Below the pieces are notes generated by a model that ran no database searches, was not told the DNA's origin, and worked only from the letters and a program-made list of their open reading frames with translations. DNA of 64,000 nucleotides from Streptomyces sp. HPF1205 (GTDB taxonomy: Bacteria; Actinomycetota; Actinomycetes; Streptomycetales; Streptomycetaceae): contig NZ_JAINVH010000021.1 in assembly GCF_020400825.1 (NCBI RefSeq), positions 62,001-126,000 of the forward strand, written 5' to 3'. Positions 9,701-16,197 of this stretch are shown here, piece after piece; the stretch's first letter is position 1, and every line of letters starts with the position of its first letter. A program made the translations under genes and the position numbers.

Positions 9701-9871
9701 TTCCGGGTCGAGGCGTTCGGCCAGCGCGGTCGACCCGACGATGTCCAGGAACAGCATGGACACCTTCTTGCGGGTCTCGCGCGGCGCGGCGCCGGCGGAC
9801 AGCGGGGCGCCGCAGCCGGCGCAGAACCGGTCCGACGCCGCGGTCCGCCGGCCGCACGCGGAACAGCTCAC
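6695..9871 (-). CDS. Zinc-ribbon / class III nucleotide cyclase / AAA ATPase / TPR regulator
   Basis: 1058 aa. The GTG at 9871 follows GGAGGG and overlaps the MFS stop (GTGA); the frame stays open far upstream but that part is a shadow of the MFS gene. Domains: N-terminal zinc ribbon (Cys3, Cys6, Cys17, Cys20); class III cyclase about residues 35-200 with the two metal Asp segments LFLDIVGST and KFIGDAILAAFG; AAA/NACHT-like ATPase with P-loop GVPGIGKS and Walker B-like VVMVWEDLHW; then a long helical TPR-like half. The architecture is common in actinobacterial and rhizobial regulators. No DNA-binding domain is evident. Its place inside a biosynthetic operon suggests it senses or times production (inference). 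Confidence 0.88.
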   Translation of the reverse strand: MSCSACGRRTAASDRFCAGCGAPLSAGAAPRETRKKVSMLFLDIVGSTALAERLDPEPLRQVMDRYFASCGARIAEHGGAVEKFIGDAILAAFGATVAHEDDAVRAVRAATGALAALAELTAELSAEYQVRLEARAGICTGDVVVITGPGDDFRVIGDSVNTASRLQTAAGPGEVLLCADTAAMVRWRVGVEPVAPLRLRGKARPVAAWRVTAPEPAADTPEPTPFIGRGDELEELRRSLRRTRQRRQVCLATVLGVPGIGKSRLVREFLSALPDEEVTVLSGRCSAYGRGITYRPLAEMLGSLPGGRPALSRLLAEDAGPDGGTGPAHGLAARTLGTVVDRDGDAAQVGVEDIAWATRYLLEVLGRSRAVVMVWEDLHWSEQTLLDLIDDIATWLHDVPVLLLCVARPELLDARAAWGGGKPCAMTLELGPMTAEQTAELVAQLALRGDVYPQGQDHADQQDRQEVSGWVATLCDGNPLFAEQLMDVVAESAPGAQIPPTIQAMLGARLDQLPGTERTLLELAAVIGREFTRDLLRVMAEADGIGRAAADEATARLARRRVFERDPAGTYRFAQALLRDTAYEFTPKARRERWHDFLAAWFVREQPRDGMSVAYHVEAAFRLRRELRPGDPRLPALAGTAADTLIAEGMGALARKDLPAAVQLLERGRELLPGGDARHTALALHLCDAGLWLQDGDRCRAALAAAEAALPGDVRNAATCAVQRGIVSLRLGLASPDAVAADAAALTERLERDPGDDLSWCRLHQLRAHLELAQERAAVAESSLRLALSRAGAMSDSYEEDRLLCAISELAQWGPTRVADGLELCAMLGHRFAADRVLLIPVLVARAHLEALGGDVEGARRTLSGALTYSRDMHADLADAVVLDASGFVESLAGAHDAAETRYRQSLGVLRTAAHAPDTRSTEVAIARELFLQGRVAAAAAELDRIGRDDGTTGPRARLGAAALRGRIASARGHHDEAVAAATAARALCDSSDDLCLTGEAVFDLAIVLRAAGMTRRAATEGSEALRRFEAKGAALPAERVRSWLAAGGRTRAGGAGD

Positions 9872-11229
9872 TGGGTGCCCTCCAGGGTGGGTTCGGCCGG
9901 CGCCGGGCCGGGCGCGGCGGCGGCCGGCGGCTCGGCGTCGGGGTCGGGGAGGGCGAGGCGCGCGTAGACGCCGGCGAGTACGACGACGAGCCCGGACGCC
10001 GTGAAGATCGTGTCGATCGGACCGAACCGCACCCCGGCCACCGAGCCCGTGAGGTCGCGCAGGCCGCTGCCGGCGAGCCAGCCGGAGGCCACCGCGGCGA
10101 GCATCGACGCCAGCTCGGTGACCGGGTAGAACACGGCGACCACCCGGCCCCGGAACTGGCTGGGGGTCGCGGCGAGCAGCAGCGGCGACATCGCGGTGTT
10201 GAGCATGGTGAGCGGGACGGCGAAGACGAACAGCAGCGCCAGGGCGACCGGGAAGTCGCCCTGACGGGAGTACAGGACCAGCAGGCCGCCGCTCACCAGC
10301 AGGCCGATCCAGGTGGTCCGGCGGGCGCCGATCCACTGCACCACCCGGCCCGCCGCCAGCGCTCCCGCGATGCCGCCGATGCCCATCGCCATGCCCAGGT
10401 ACCCGTACAAGTGGGCGGACGCGTGCAGGTTCCTGGTGGCGAAGAAGACGTTCAGGGTGCTCAGGGCGCCCATGCCGAGCTGGCCGATCACGGCGAGCAG
10501 CAGCAGCGCGACCAGGAACCGGTTGCCGCGGAAGAAGCGCAGCCCCTCTACGAAGTCGTGCACCAGGCCGGGCCGCCGGGCGCCGGGCCGGTCCTCGTGG
10601 ACGGGCGGAGCCGGCGTGCGCACGTCCACCGAGCGGATCGCGAGGTACGACACCAGGTAGGAGAAGGCGTTGAACAGCAGCGCCCACTGCAGGCCGACGG
10701 CGAACAGCAGCGGCGCGGCGAGCGGCGGCCCGATGATCCAGGCGGTCTGGGCGGTCGCCTGGGCGATGCCGGCCGCCCGCGCGCGGTCGGCCTCGCCGGT
10801 GACGAGTTCGGCGATGACCGAGAAACGCGCGGGGGAGAAGAACTGGCTCGCCGCGTTGAGCACCAGCACCGTCAGGTAGATCAGGGCGAGCCACACCCCG
10901 ATGGCCAGGTCGTGGGCCGGGAGGAAGGAGACCGCGGCCAGCGCCGTCACCAGCCCGCCGCGCAGCACCTCGGTGCGCAGCATGGTCCGGCGCTTGTCCC
11001 AGCGGTCGACGAAGACCCCCGCTATCGGGCCCACCAGCAGCACGGCGGCGCCGGTCGACAGCACGACGCCGCTGACCGCCTGCGGCGCCCACGGCCTGCC
11101 CTTGGCCAGCTCGGTGGCCACCCACAGCACCAGGGTGGTGCTGAACACGGCGTCCCCGACGAACGAGACGGCCTGCCCGAACCACAGCCGCGTGTAGGCG
11201 GGGTTGATGAGGACCAGCCGGCGCGTCAT
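9868..11229 (-). CDS. MFS transporter, probable exporter
   Basis: 453 aa, starting at the ATG at 11229 that overlaps the upstream stop (ATGA). The protein begins with residues typical of MFS_3 / enterobactin-exporter-like transporters (NPAYTRLWFGQAVSFVGDAVF), has about 12 hydrophobic segments, and carries the loop motif GVFVDRWDKRRTM after helix 2. A polar His/Pro-rich loop lies between the halves (about residues 185-205). It follows the modifying enzymes and precedes the cyclase and protease genes; export of the finished peptide is the simplest role. Substrate cannot be read from sequence. Confidence 0.85.
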   Translation of the reverse strand: MTRRLVLINPAYTRLWFGQAVSFVGDAVFSTTLVLWVATELAKGRPWAPQAVSGVVLSTGAAVLLVGPIAGVFVDRWDKRRTMLRTEVLRGGLVTALAAVSFLPAHDLAIGVWLALIYLTVLVLNAASQFFSPARFSVIAELVTGEADRARAAGIAQATAQTAWIIGPPLAAPLLFAVGLQWALLFNAFSYLVSYLAIRSVDVRTPAPPVHEDRPGARRPGLVHDFVEGLRFFRGNRFLVALLLLAVIGQLGMGALSTLNVFFATRNLHASAHLYGYLGMAMGIGGIAGALAAGRVVQWIGARRTTWIGLLVSGGLLVLYSRQGDFPVALALLFVFAVPLTMLNTAMSPLLLAATPSQFRGRVVAVFYPVTELASMLAAVASGWLAGSGLRDLTGSVAGVRFGPIDTIFTASGLVVVLAGVYARLALPDPDAEPPAAAAPGPAPAEPTLEGTQ

Positions 11230-12191
11230 GAGGCACGCGCCGAGGAGACGAGAAGGAGCGACATCAGCGCGGTCACCAAGGTGGTGTGGTACGCCTTCGC
11301 GAAGAACACCCCGGCCGGGTCGGCCGCCGTCGCGCTGGTGGCGGGCGATCGCCCGGGGATCGCCCCGTCGGGCAGCTGGGCCCCGGCCAGGCACGCGACG
11401 GCGGCGGCGCCCCACGGCGTGCGCAGCGGCTCGATCCCCAGGCAGACCTGCGTCATGACGAGTTCGGCGGCCAGATCCCACCAGTGGCGCCGTACGCAGT
11501 GCTCCAGCATCCGGCGGACCAGCCCGGCCGCGGCCGCGAGGGCGTCGTCGGACAGGCCGGGCGCGGTCCTGCCGAAGTCGCTGAGGTAGAAGCTGGAGTG
11601 CGTGACGGCGTACGCCTCCGGGATGCTGACCGGGGCAGCGCTCCCGTCGTCGCCGCCGTGCCCGTCGCCGGGCTGTTCCCGCGCGCGCCGCGCGAGCGCG
11701 GCGGGCAGCGTCACGAGGACGTTCCGCTCGACGAGCTCCCCGTAGGGCTCGATGGTGTGGGGCACTCCCGCCTTGTCCGCGTAGTAGCGGGTCTCAAGCC
11801 GCTGGTACGGCGACTTGCCGTGCGGTGACAGGTCGTCGCCGGTCAGCCCGGCGAGCACGGCCCGGTACGGGGCGTCCTGCGTCCCCTCGGGCGCGAGCGC
11901 GGCGCAGACCAGGGCGTACTGGGCGGCGTACTCGGGGTCCGCGGTGATCAGCCGCGTGAAGTCCGGGTGCCGCCAGACGTCGCGGACCAGGGCGGTCGCC
12001 TCGCCCAGACGCGGATCGTCCCCGGCGTCCAGCCGGGCCCAGCAATGGCGCAGCAGCGCCAGTTCGAGAGCCGCCTTCGCCTTCCCGTGCGCGGACGACC
12101 GGCCGCCGGCCGCGTACGGGTCGAAGTAGTCGAGGTGGCGCCCGAGCCAGTCGAGCGTGCCGGTGGACAACCGGTCCAGGTCCGATCCCAT
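11226..12191 (-). CDS. Radical-SAM-associated protein of unknown function (paralogue A, DUF6895-like)
   Basis: 321 aa, soluble, mostly helical. It is a clear paralogue of the protein at 13385-14371: both carry LETRYYAD-x-AG, VTH-x2-FYLSDFG and GA-x2-P-x-GAIPGRS, and both end with a hydrophobic YHTTLV/YQATLV-A-ALT/M helix. From memory this resembles Streptomyces proteins grouped as DUF6895; that is unverified. The ATG directly follows the TAG of the radical SAM gene (TAGATG) and the stop overlaps the MFS start. No catalytic motif was recognised. The pair flanking the radical SAM enzyme suggests partner or scaffold proteins for the same reaction (inference). Confidence 0.72.
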   Translation of the reverse strand: MGSDLDRLSTGTLDWLGRHLDYFDPYAAGGRSSAHGKAKAALELALLRHCWARLDAGDDPRLGEATALVRDVWRHPDFTRLITADPEYAAQYALVCAALAPEGTQDAPYRAVLAGLTGDDLSPHGKSPYQRLETRYYADKAGVPHTIEPYGELVERNVLVTLPAALARRAREQPGDGHGGDDGSAAPVSIPEAYAVTHSSFYLSDFGRTAPGLSDDALAAAAGLVRRMLEHCVRRHWWDLAAELVMTQVCLGIEPLRTPWGAAAVACLAGAQLPDGAIPGRSPATSATAADPAGVFFAKAYHTTLVTALMSLLLVSSARAS

Positions 12192-13388
12192 CTACAGGCG
12201 CCCCGTCTCGTCCAGGTAGTCGAGCAGTGCCGCGTCGACGGTGTCGTGGAACGCCGCGAGCGTCCGGGCGTCCTCGCCGCGCCGGTACAGGTCCTCGCAG
12301 CCGATCCACCGCCGCTGCCGGTCCGGCGTGTCCGGCAGGTACCCGCCGGTGACCGTGCCGACCTGCCAGTCGTCCTTGCCCGCGGTCTCCCAGCAGCTCG
12401 ACAGCGTCCCGTCGGCGCTGACCACCGCGCCGTAGCGGCCGTCGCCGTACCCGCAGGTGGCGCACGGCCGGTGGGCCTGCGGCCGGGTCACGGTGAAGCC
12501 GAGGTCGAGCGCCCGGCGCTGCCACCGGGAGAAGCGGGCCGACACGTCACCGGAGTGCGGCAGGTCGTTGCCGTACCCGACGCCGACGTCCCCGACCTGC
12601 GCGAAGTACAGCGCGCACCGGCCGGGGTCGAGCGCCCCGGCGAGGCGGTCGATGAGCGCGTCGACCCCCTGGTACGTCTCCTGGGAGACGTTCACCCGCA
12701 GGATCCACCGCAGCGGGGCCGCCTGCGAGGCCCGCACGATGTTGCCGACGATGGTGTCGAAGGTGCCGCCGCCGTCCGCGCGCACGACCCGGATCCGGTC
12801 GTGGTCCGGCCGGTCTCCGTCGAAGGTGACCTGGACGGACTCCAGCCCGAGGCCCGCCAGCCGGGCGGCCAGCGCCGGGGTGAGCAGCGTGGCGTTGGAG
12901 ATCATCCAGGCGGACGTCATGCCGTGGTCGGCGGCCCGCTCCAGCAGTTCGACGCAGCCGCGGGGGTTGAGCAGCGGCTCCCCGCCGAACAGCAGGACAC
13001 GCAGCTTGTCCAGGCCGGCGGCCGCCATCTGCCGGTCGGTGAAGTCGAGGATGGAGGTGATGGTTCGGGAGGTCAGGCGGATCCGGGGGATCCGCGGCGG
13101 GCGGCTGCCGTCCGCCGCGTCCTGCCCGGTGTTCTGGAAGCAGTAACCGCACCCCAGGTTGCAGTGGGTGCTGGTGAGCACCGTCAGGGAGTACGTGCTC
13201 GGCGGCGCGGCGGACAGCAGCCCGTGCTCGCGCAGCCGCCGCTCGGCGTCCGGCCGCAGCGTCCCGTCCGCGCTCACGTGTCCGGCGCGCAGCCGCGCCA
13301 CACCACCGCCGGGACCCAGGAACCACCAGTTGCGCTCGCCCCGCAGGATCCGCGCGCCCGCGGCGATGTCGTCCGCCACCCGGTTCAC
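12192..13388 (-). CDS. Radical SAM / SPASM peptide-modifying enzyme
   Basis: 398 aa from the GTG at 13388 (GTGA overlap with the preceding stop). The [4Fe-4S]-SAM motif is C76-x3-C80-x2-C83 (CNLGCGYC); next come the RVLLFGGEPLLN segment (GGEP motif) and QVTFDGDRPDHDRIR. A C-terminal SPASM/twitch-like region (about residues 300-370) has PCATCGYG, SADGTLSSCWE and a later Cys in WIGCEDLY. This layout is typical of anaerobic-sulfatase-maturase-like enzymes that form thioether, C-C or epimerised products in RiPPs. The first 60 residues may bind a leader. Substrate is probably the 42-aa or 63-aa peptide upstream (inference). Confidence 0.9.
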   Translation of the reverse strand: MNRVADDIAAGARILRGERNWWFLGPGGGVARLRAGHVSADGTLRPDAERRLREHGLLSAAPPSTYSLTVLTSTHCNLGCGYCFQNTGQDAADGSRPPRIPRIRLTSRTITSILDFTDRQMAAAGLDKLRVLLFGGEPLLNPRGCVELLERAADHGMTSAWMISNATLLTPALAARLAGLGLESVQVTFDGDRPDHDRIRVVRADGGGTFDTIVGNIVRASQAAPLRWILRVNVSQETYQGVDALIDRLAGALDPGRCALYFAQVGDVGVGYGNDLPHSGDVSARFSRWQRRALDLGFTVTRPQAHRPCATCGYGDGRYGAVVSADGTLSSCWETAGKDDWQVGTVTGGYLPDTPDRQRRWIGCEDLYRRGEDARTLAAFHDTVDAALLDYLDETGRL

Positions 13389-14371
13389 CGCGCCCCCCGT
13401 ACCGTCAGGTGCCGCCCATCGGCGCCCACCGCGCCGTCCGTTCCCGCGCCCGTCCGCGCGTACGAGACCATCACCGCCGTCAGCGCCGCCACCAGCGTCG
13501 CCTGGTAGGCCTCCCGGAAGAACTCCACGGTGTCCTCCGCCGCGGCGGCCCGCCGTCCGGCGGACCGTCCGGGGATCGCGCCGCCGGGCGACTGGGCCCC
13601 GGCGAGCAACCGCAGGCCCGCCGCACCGGAGGGCGTACGCAGCGGATCGGCGCCCAGGCAGAGCTGCGCGAGCACGAGCTTGCCGGTCAGGTCCCATTCG
13701 CCGCGGCCCACGCACAGGTCGGTGAGCCGGTGCACGAGCCGGCGGGCCCGCTTCAGCTCCTCGCCCGCGAGGCCGGGATCACGGAAACCGAAGTCGCTGA
13801 GGTAGAAGACGGTGTGCGTCACCTCGCACACGTCCAGGTCCGCCACCGGCCCGTCGCCGTCGTGCCGGGCGAGCACACTGGCCTCGTACAGCTCGCGGTA
13901 GGAGTGCAGTTGGTGGGCGACCCCCGCGAGATCGGCGTAGTACCTGGTCTCCAGGTGCAGGTACGGGGACTTGCGGCGCGGGGTCAGGAAGCCGTCGGCC
14001 GCGAGCCGGGCGAGGACCGCCGGGTACGGGCTGCCGGTGATCCCGGCGGGGGCCAGCGCCGCGTACATGAGCTGGAACGGCTGCGCGTAGCGCGGATCGA
14101 GGCCGAGCCGGCGCGGGTACCGGGGGCTGCGCCACACGCGTTCGACGGTCGCGCGCACCTCGTCGGGACCGGGGTCCGCGTGCCCGGTCCTCTCCCAGCA
14201 GCGCAGGAGCAGGGCCAGTTGCAGCAGCGCCTTGGCCCGCGGCACCGCCGGCAGCTCCGCGTGACCCGACGGGGAGTCGAGGTAGGGCGAACGCGAGCGG
14301 ATCCACCGCAGCGCGCCCGCCGAAAGCCCGTCCACGAGCGCCGTGTCAGAGTCGGCCGATCGAGTACTCAT
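13385..14371 (-). CDS. Radical-SAM-associated protein of unknown function (paralogue B, DUF6895-like)
   Basis: 328 aa from the ATG at 14371, chosen because GAGGGAGGACC stands immediately before it; a longer open frame upstream has no such site. It is paralogous to the protein at 11226-12191, sharing LETRYYADLAG, VTHTVFYLSDFG and GAQSPGGAIPGRS. It overlaps the glycosyltransferase gene by 26 bases, and its stop overlaps the radical SAM start (GTGA). Two diverged copies suggest a heterodimer or two sequential partners. No enzyme motif, membrane span or signal peptide was found. Confidence 0.72.
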   Translation of the reverse strand: MSTRSADSDTALVDGLSAGALRWIRSRSPYLDSPSGHAELPAVPRAKALLQLALLLRCWERTGHADPGPDEVRATVERVWRSPRYPRRLGLDPRYAQPFQLMYAALAPAGITGSPYPAVLARLAADGFLTPRRKSPYLHLETRYYADLAGVAHQLHSYRELYEASVLARHDGDGPVADLDVCEVTHTVFYLSDFGFRDPGLAGEELKRARRLVHRLTDLCVGRGEWDLTGKLVLAQLCLGADPLRTPSGAAGLRLLAGAQSPGGAIPGRSAGRRAAAAEDTVEFFREAYQATLVAALTAVMVSYARTGAGTDGAVGADGRHLTVRGAR

Positions 14372-15542
14372 GGTCCTCCCTCGAGATTGCCGGCGGCTGG
14401 GCCACCCGCTCGATGACATCGGCCGCGCGGGCAGCCCCGCCGGCCGCGGCGAGCCGGCGGCCCAGTTCGCGGGCGCGCCGCCGCAGCCGCTCGTCCTGCC
14501 AGGCCGATCGCAGCAGCCCGGCGGGGTCCGGCCCCGCCGTCGCCGGGACCCGCACGGCCACTTCGGCCCGCAGACACGCCCCGGACAGCAGCGGCTGCTC
14601 GGAGCCGTTGGGCGAGACCCCGAGCGGACGGCCGCGCAGCAGCGCGGCCAGTACCGGCGCGGACGTGCCGTTGGTCAGCACCAGACCGGCCGCGTCGACC
14701 AGCGGCCCCAGCCAGGCTTTGCGCACCAGCACGATGTCGGCGCCGGGATCCGGCCGCGGATCGGTCGACCGCCCCTGCTCGACCACGGCCTGGAACGGGC
14801 CGCCGGTGAACGTGGCGTTCAGCCGCGGCCAGGGCGTGCCGCCGCCGAAGAAGCGGCCCAGGTGCACGTAGACGAGGGGCTTTCCGGAGCGGGCCAGGCG
14901 CGCACCTATCGCCGCCAGTTCGCCCGGGTCGGCCGCGGGCTCCCACGCCAGCGGCCCGACCTGGTGCGCCCGCGCGGGCAGCACCGCACTCGGGTACTCC
15001 AGTTCCCGGTCGCCGCGCAGCAGCAGGGCGTCGCCCAGCAGCGGATCGTCCGGCCACCGGGCGGGCCGTCCCGCCAGACCGGCCTGCTCGCGCACCGCCG
15101 CGTACAGCTTCAGGGACTCGTGGGTCCGGTTCTCCCGGCTCCGGCCGAGGGGCGGTTCACCGGCCCCGCCGGCCCGGTAGGTCCACAGGTGGACCGACAG
15201 CCCGATGACCGCCACGGGGATGTCGAGCGTTTCGGCCGCGAGCAGCGCCCCGTTGCAGAGCACGGAGGTCACCAGCAGGTCGGCCCGTACCTCACGGGCG
15301 GCGCGCAGCACCGCCCGGTACTGCGCCGCTCCCGTGACACCCCACCAGGTGGCGGAGAAGGCCCGCCGTCCTCCGAAGTCCTCCGCGGCCGCGAACGGCA
15401 GGCCCGCCTCGGCCGCGACGGGCGCGGCGGTGGACCGGCCGAGCACGTGGACCCGGTGGCCGCGGGCGCGCAGTTCGAGCCCCGCCGCGATCGCCGGATA
15501 GAGGTAGCCGCCGTCGCTGAGCGGGCACAGCAGGATGTTCAC
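14346..15542 (-). CDS. Glycosyltransferase, GT1 (UGT/MGT-like) fold
   Basis: 398 aa from the GTG at 15542, preceded by GGAGGGACC; the longer open frame upstream is Arg/Pro-rich and probably non-coding. The N-terminus ILLCPLSDGGYLYPAIAAGLELRARGH is the GT-B acceptor-domain start. The C-terminal half has LVYVHLGRFFGGG and the donor-binding stretch AAGLVLTNGTSAPVLAALLRGRPLGVSPNGSEQPLLS, which replaces the usual HGG with TNGT. It is the first enzyme gene after the 42-aa peptide, so peptide glycosylation is plausible. The altered donor motif means an unusual sugar or reduced activity cannot be excluded. Confidence 0.82.
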   Translation of the reverse strand: MNILLCPLSDGGYLYPAIAAGLELRARGHRVHVLGRSTAAPVAAEAGLPFAAAEDFGGRRAFSATWWGVTGAAQYRAVLRAAREVRADLLVTSVLCNGALLAAETLDIPVAVIGLSVHLWTYRAGGAGEPPLGRSRENRTHESLKLYAAVREQAGLAGRPARWPDDPLLGDALLLRGDRELEYPSAVLPARAHQVGPLAWEPAADPGELAAIGARLARSGKPLVYVHLGRFFGGGTPWPRLNATFTGGPFQAVVEQGRSTDPRPDPGADIVLVRKAWLGPLVDAAGLVLTNGTSAPVLAALLRGRPLGVSPNGSEQPLLSGACLRAEVAVRVPATAGPDPAGLLRSAWQDERLRRRARELGRRLAAAGGAARAADVIERVAQPPAISREDHEYSIGRL

Positions 15543-15686
15543 GGTCCCTCCGGGGCGGGGCGGTCGGAGGGGCGGGAGGGGTCGGAGGGGCCGGGCGGGT
15601 CCGTGCGGTGCGACGGCTCGGCGGCGGTCACCCGGCGCTCCCTCCTGGCGGGTTGCGGCCGCGGCCCCCGACGGGCCGCGGCGAGC

Positions 15687-15731
15687 GGGCCGTCCGTCCC
15701 CCGGCGACATGTGCCGGCGGCCGGACGGCCC
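15687..15731 (-). terminator. Strong nested hairpin between the 42-aa peptide gene and the glycosyltransferase gene
   Basis: The outer stem is a perfect 10-bp pairing of 15687-15696 (GGGCCGTCCG) with 15722-15731; an inner 5-bp stem pairs 15701-15705 with 15713-15717. On the minus strand it lies 26 bases after the peptide stop, with no T-run behind it. In RiPP operons such hairpins commonly act as partial terminators or mRNA stabilisers that keep precursor mRNA above enzyme mRNA. Function here is inferred. Confidence 0.5.
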
Positions 15732-15757
15732 GGTCGGTCATGGCTGGACGCGCCCGA

Positions 15758-15886
15758 TCACAGTGCCTTGCTGTTGTTGATGACACAGCCGGACTCGACC
15801 GCTTCTTCGCCCTCGCCGTGCGCGACGACCTCGACGTCCTCTTCCGAGGTCTCGGGCTCGGTCTCCGGGTTGATGTCCTCGGGCAT
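15758..15886 (-). CDS. 42-aa acidic peptide, candidate RiPP precursor
   Basis: The ATG at 15886 is preceded by AAGGAGGACACC, an ideal ribosome binding site. The 42-residue product has 13 Asp/Glu, a T/E/P-rich N-terminal half (ETEPETSEED), one Cys (34), one Lys (40), one His (23) and no aromatic residue. It ends GCVINNSKAL after a Glu/Ala stretch, which gives a leader-plus-short-core look. It sits between the SARP gene and glycosyltransferase, paralogue B, radical SAM and other enzyme genes on the same strand. Possible core chemistry: Cys34 for a radical SAM thioether; Thr/Ser/Lys plus Asp/Glu for ATP-grasp crosslinks; Ser/Asn for glycosylation. I know of no named family for it. Confidence 0.72.
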   Translation of the reverse strand: MPEDINPETEPETSEEDVEVVAHGEGEEAVESGCVINNSKAL

Positions 15887-15933
15887 GGTGTCCTCCTTCG
15901 GGTGGCGGCGCCTGCTACGCCGGTCCAGGGGAA

Positions 15934-15953
15934 ATACTGGGAATTCCCGGTAT
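15934..15953. promoter_or_regulatory. 20-bp near-palindrome 48 bp upstream of the peptide gene
   Basis: The sequence reads ATAC-T-GGGAATTCCC-G-GTAT, symmetric except for one mismatched pair. It lies in a local drop in GC, 48 bp before the peptide ATG and within the 311-bp gap after the SARP gene. Nearby are a GATATC palindrome and two CGGTATG copies 32 bp apart. This fits an operator or promoter region for the peptide operon; the binding protein is unknown. Confidence 0.4.
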
Positions 15954-16197
15954 GGCGCCGACTGGCCGCCGGTTTGATATCGGTATGACGACCGGCCGCC
16001 CCCGGGTGAGCGCCGCCCACGGCGCCCCGGGGCGTTCCGGGCGTTGTGCGACCTTCCGGGCGCGGAAGCGGAAGGCGCCGGCCCGGCGCCGCGGGGCATG
16101 GCGGTACGACGGGCCGGGGCGGGCGCGACGCTCGGGCACCGTGCGGTCGGCGGCCCGCCGGGGTGCGCGGCCCGCCGGGGTGCGCGGCCCTCCGGGG

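Noticed and set aside
9872..11236. Upstream extension of the cyclase frame across the MFS gene, giving a 1513-aa protein
   Set aside because: The added part is Arg/Gly/Pro/His-rich, runs in another frame of the MFS gene and ends at a good GTG start with GGAGGG in front.
13389..13715. N-terminal extension of the radical SAM protein
   Set aside because: Arg/Gly-rich shadow of the paralogue B gene; the GTG at 13388 overlaps that gene's stop in the usual coupled manner.
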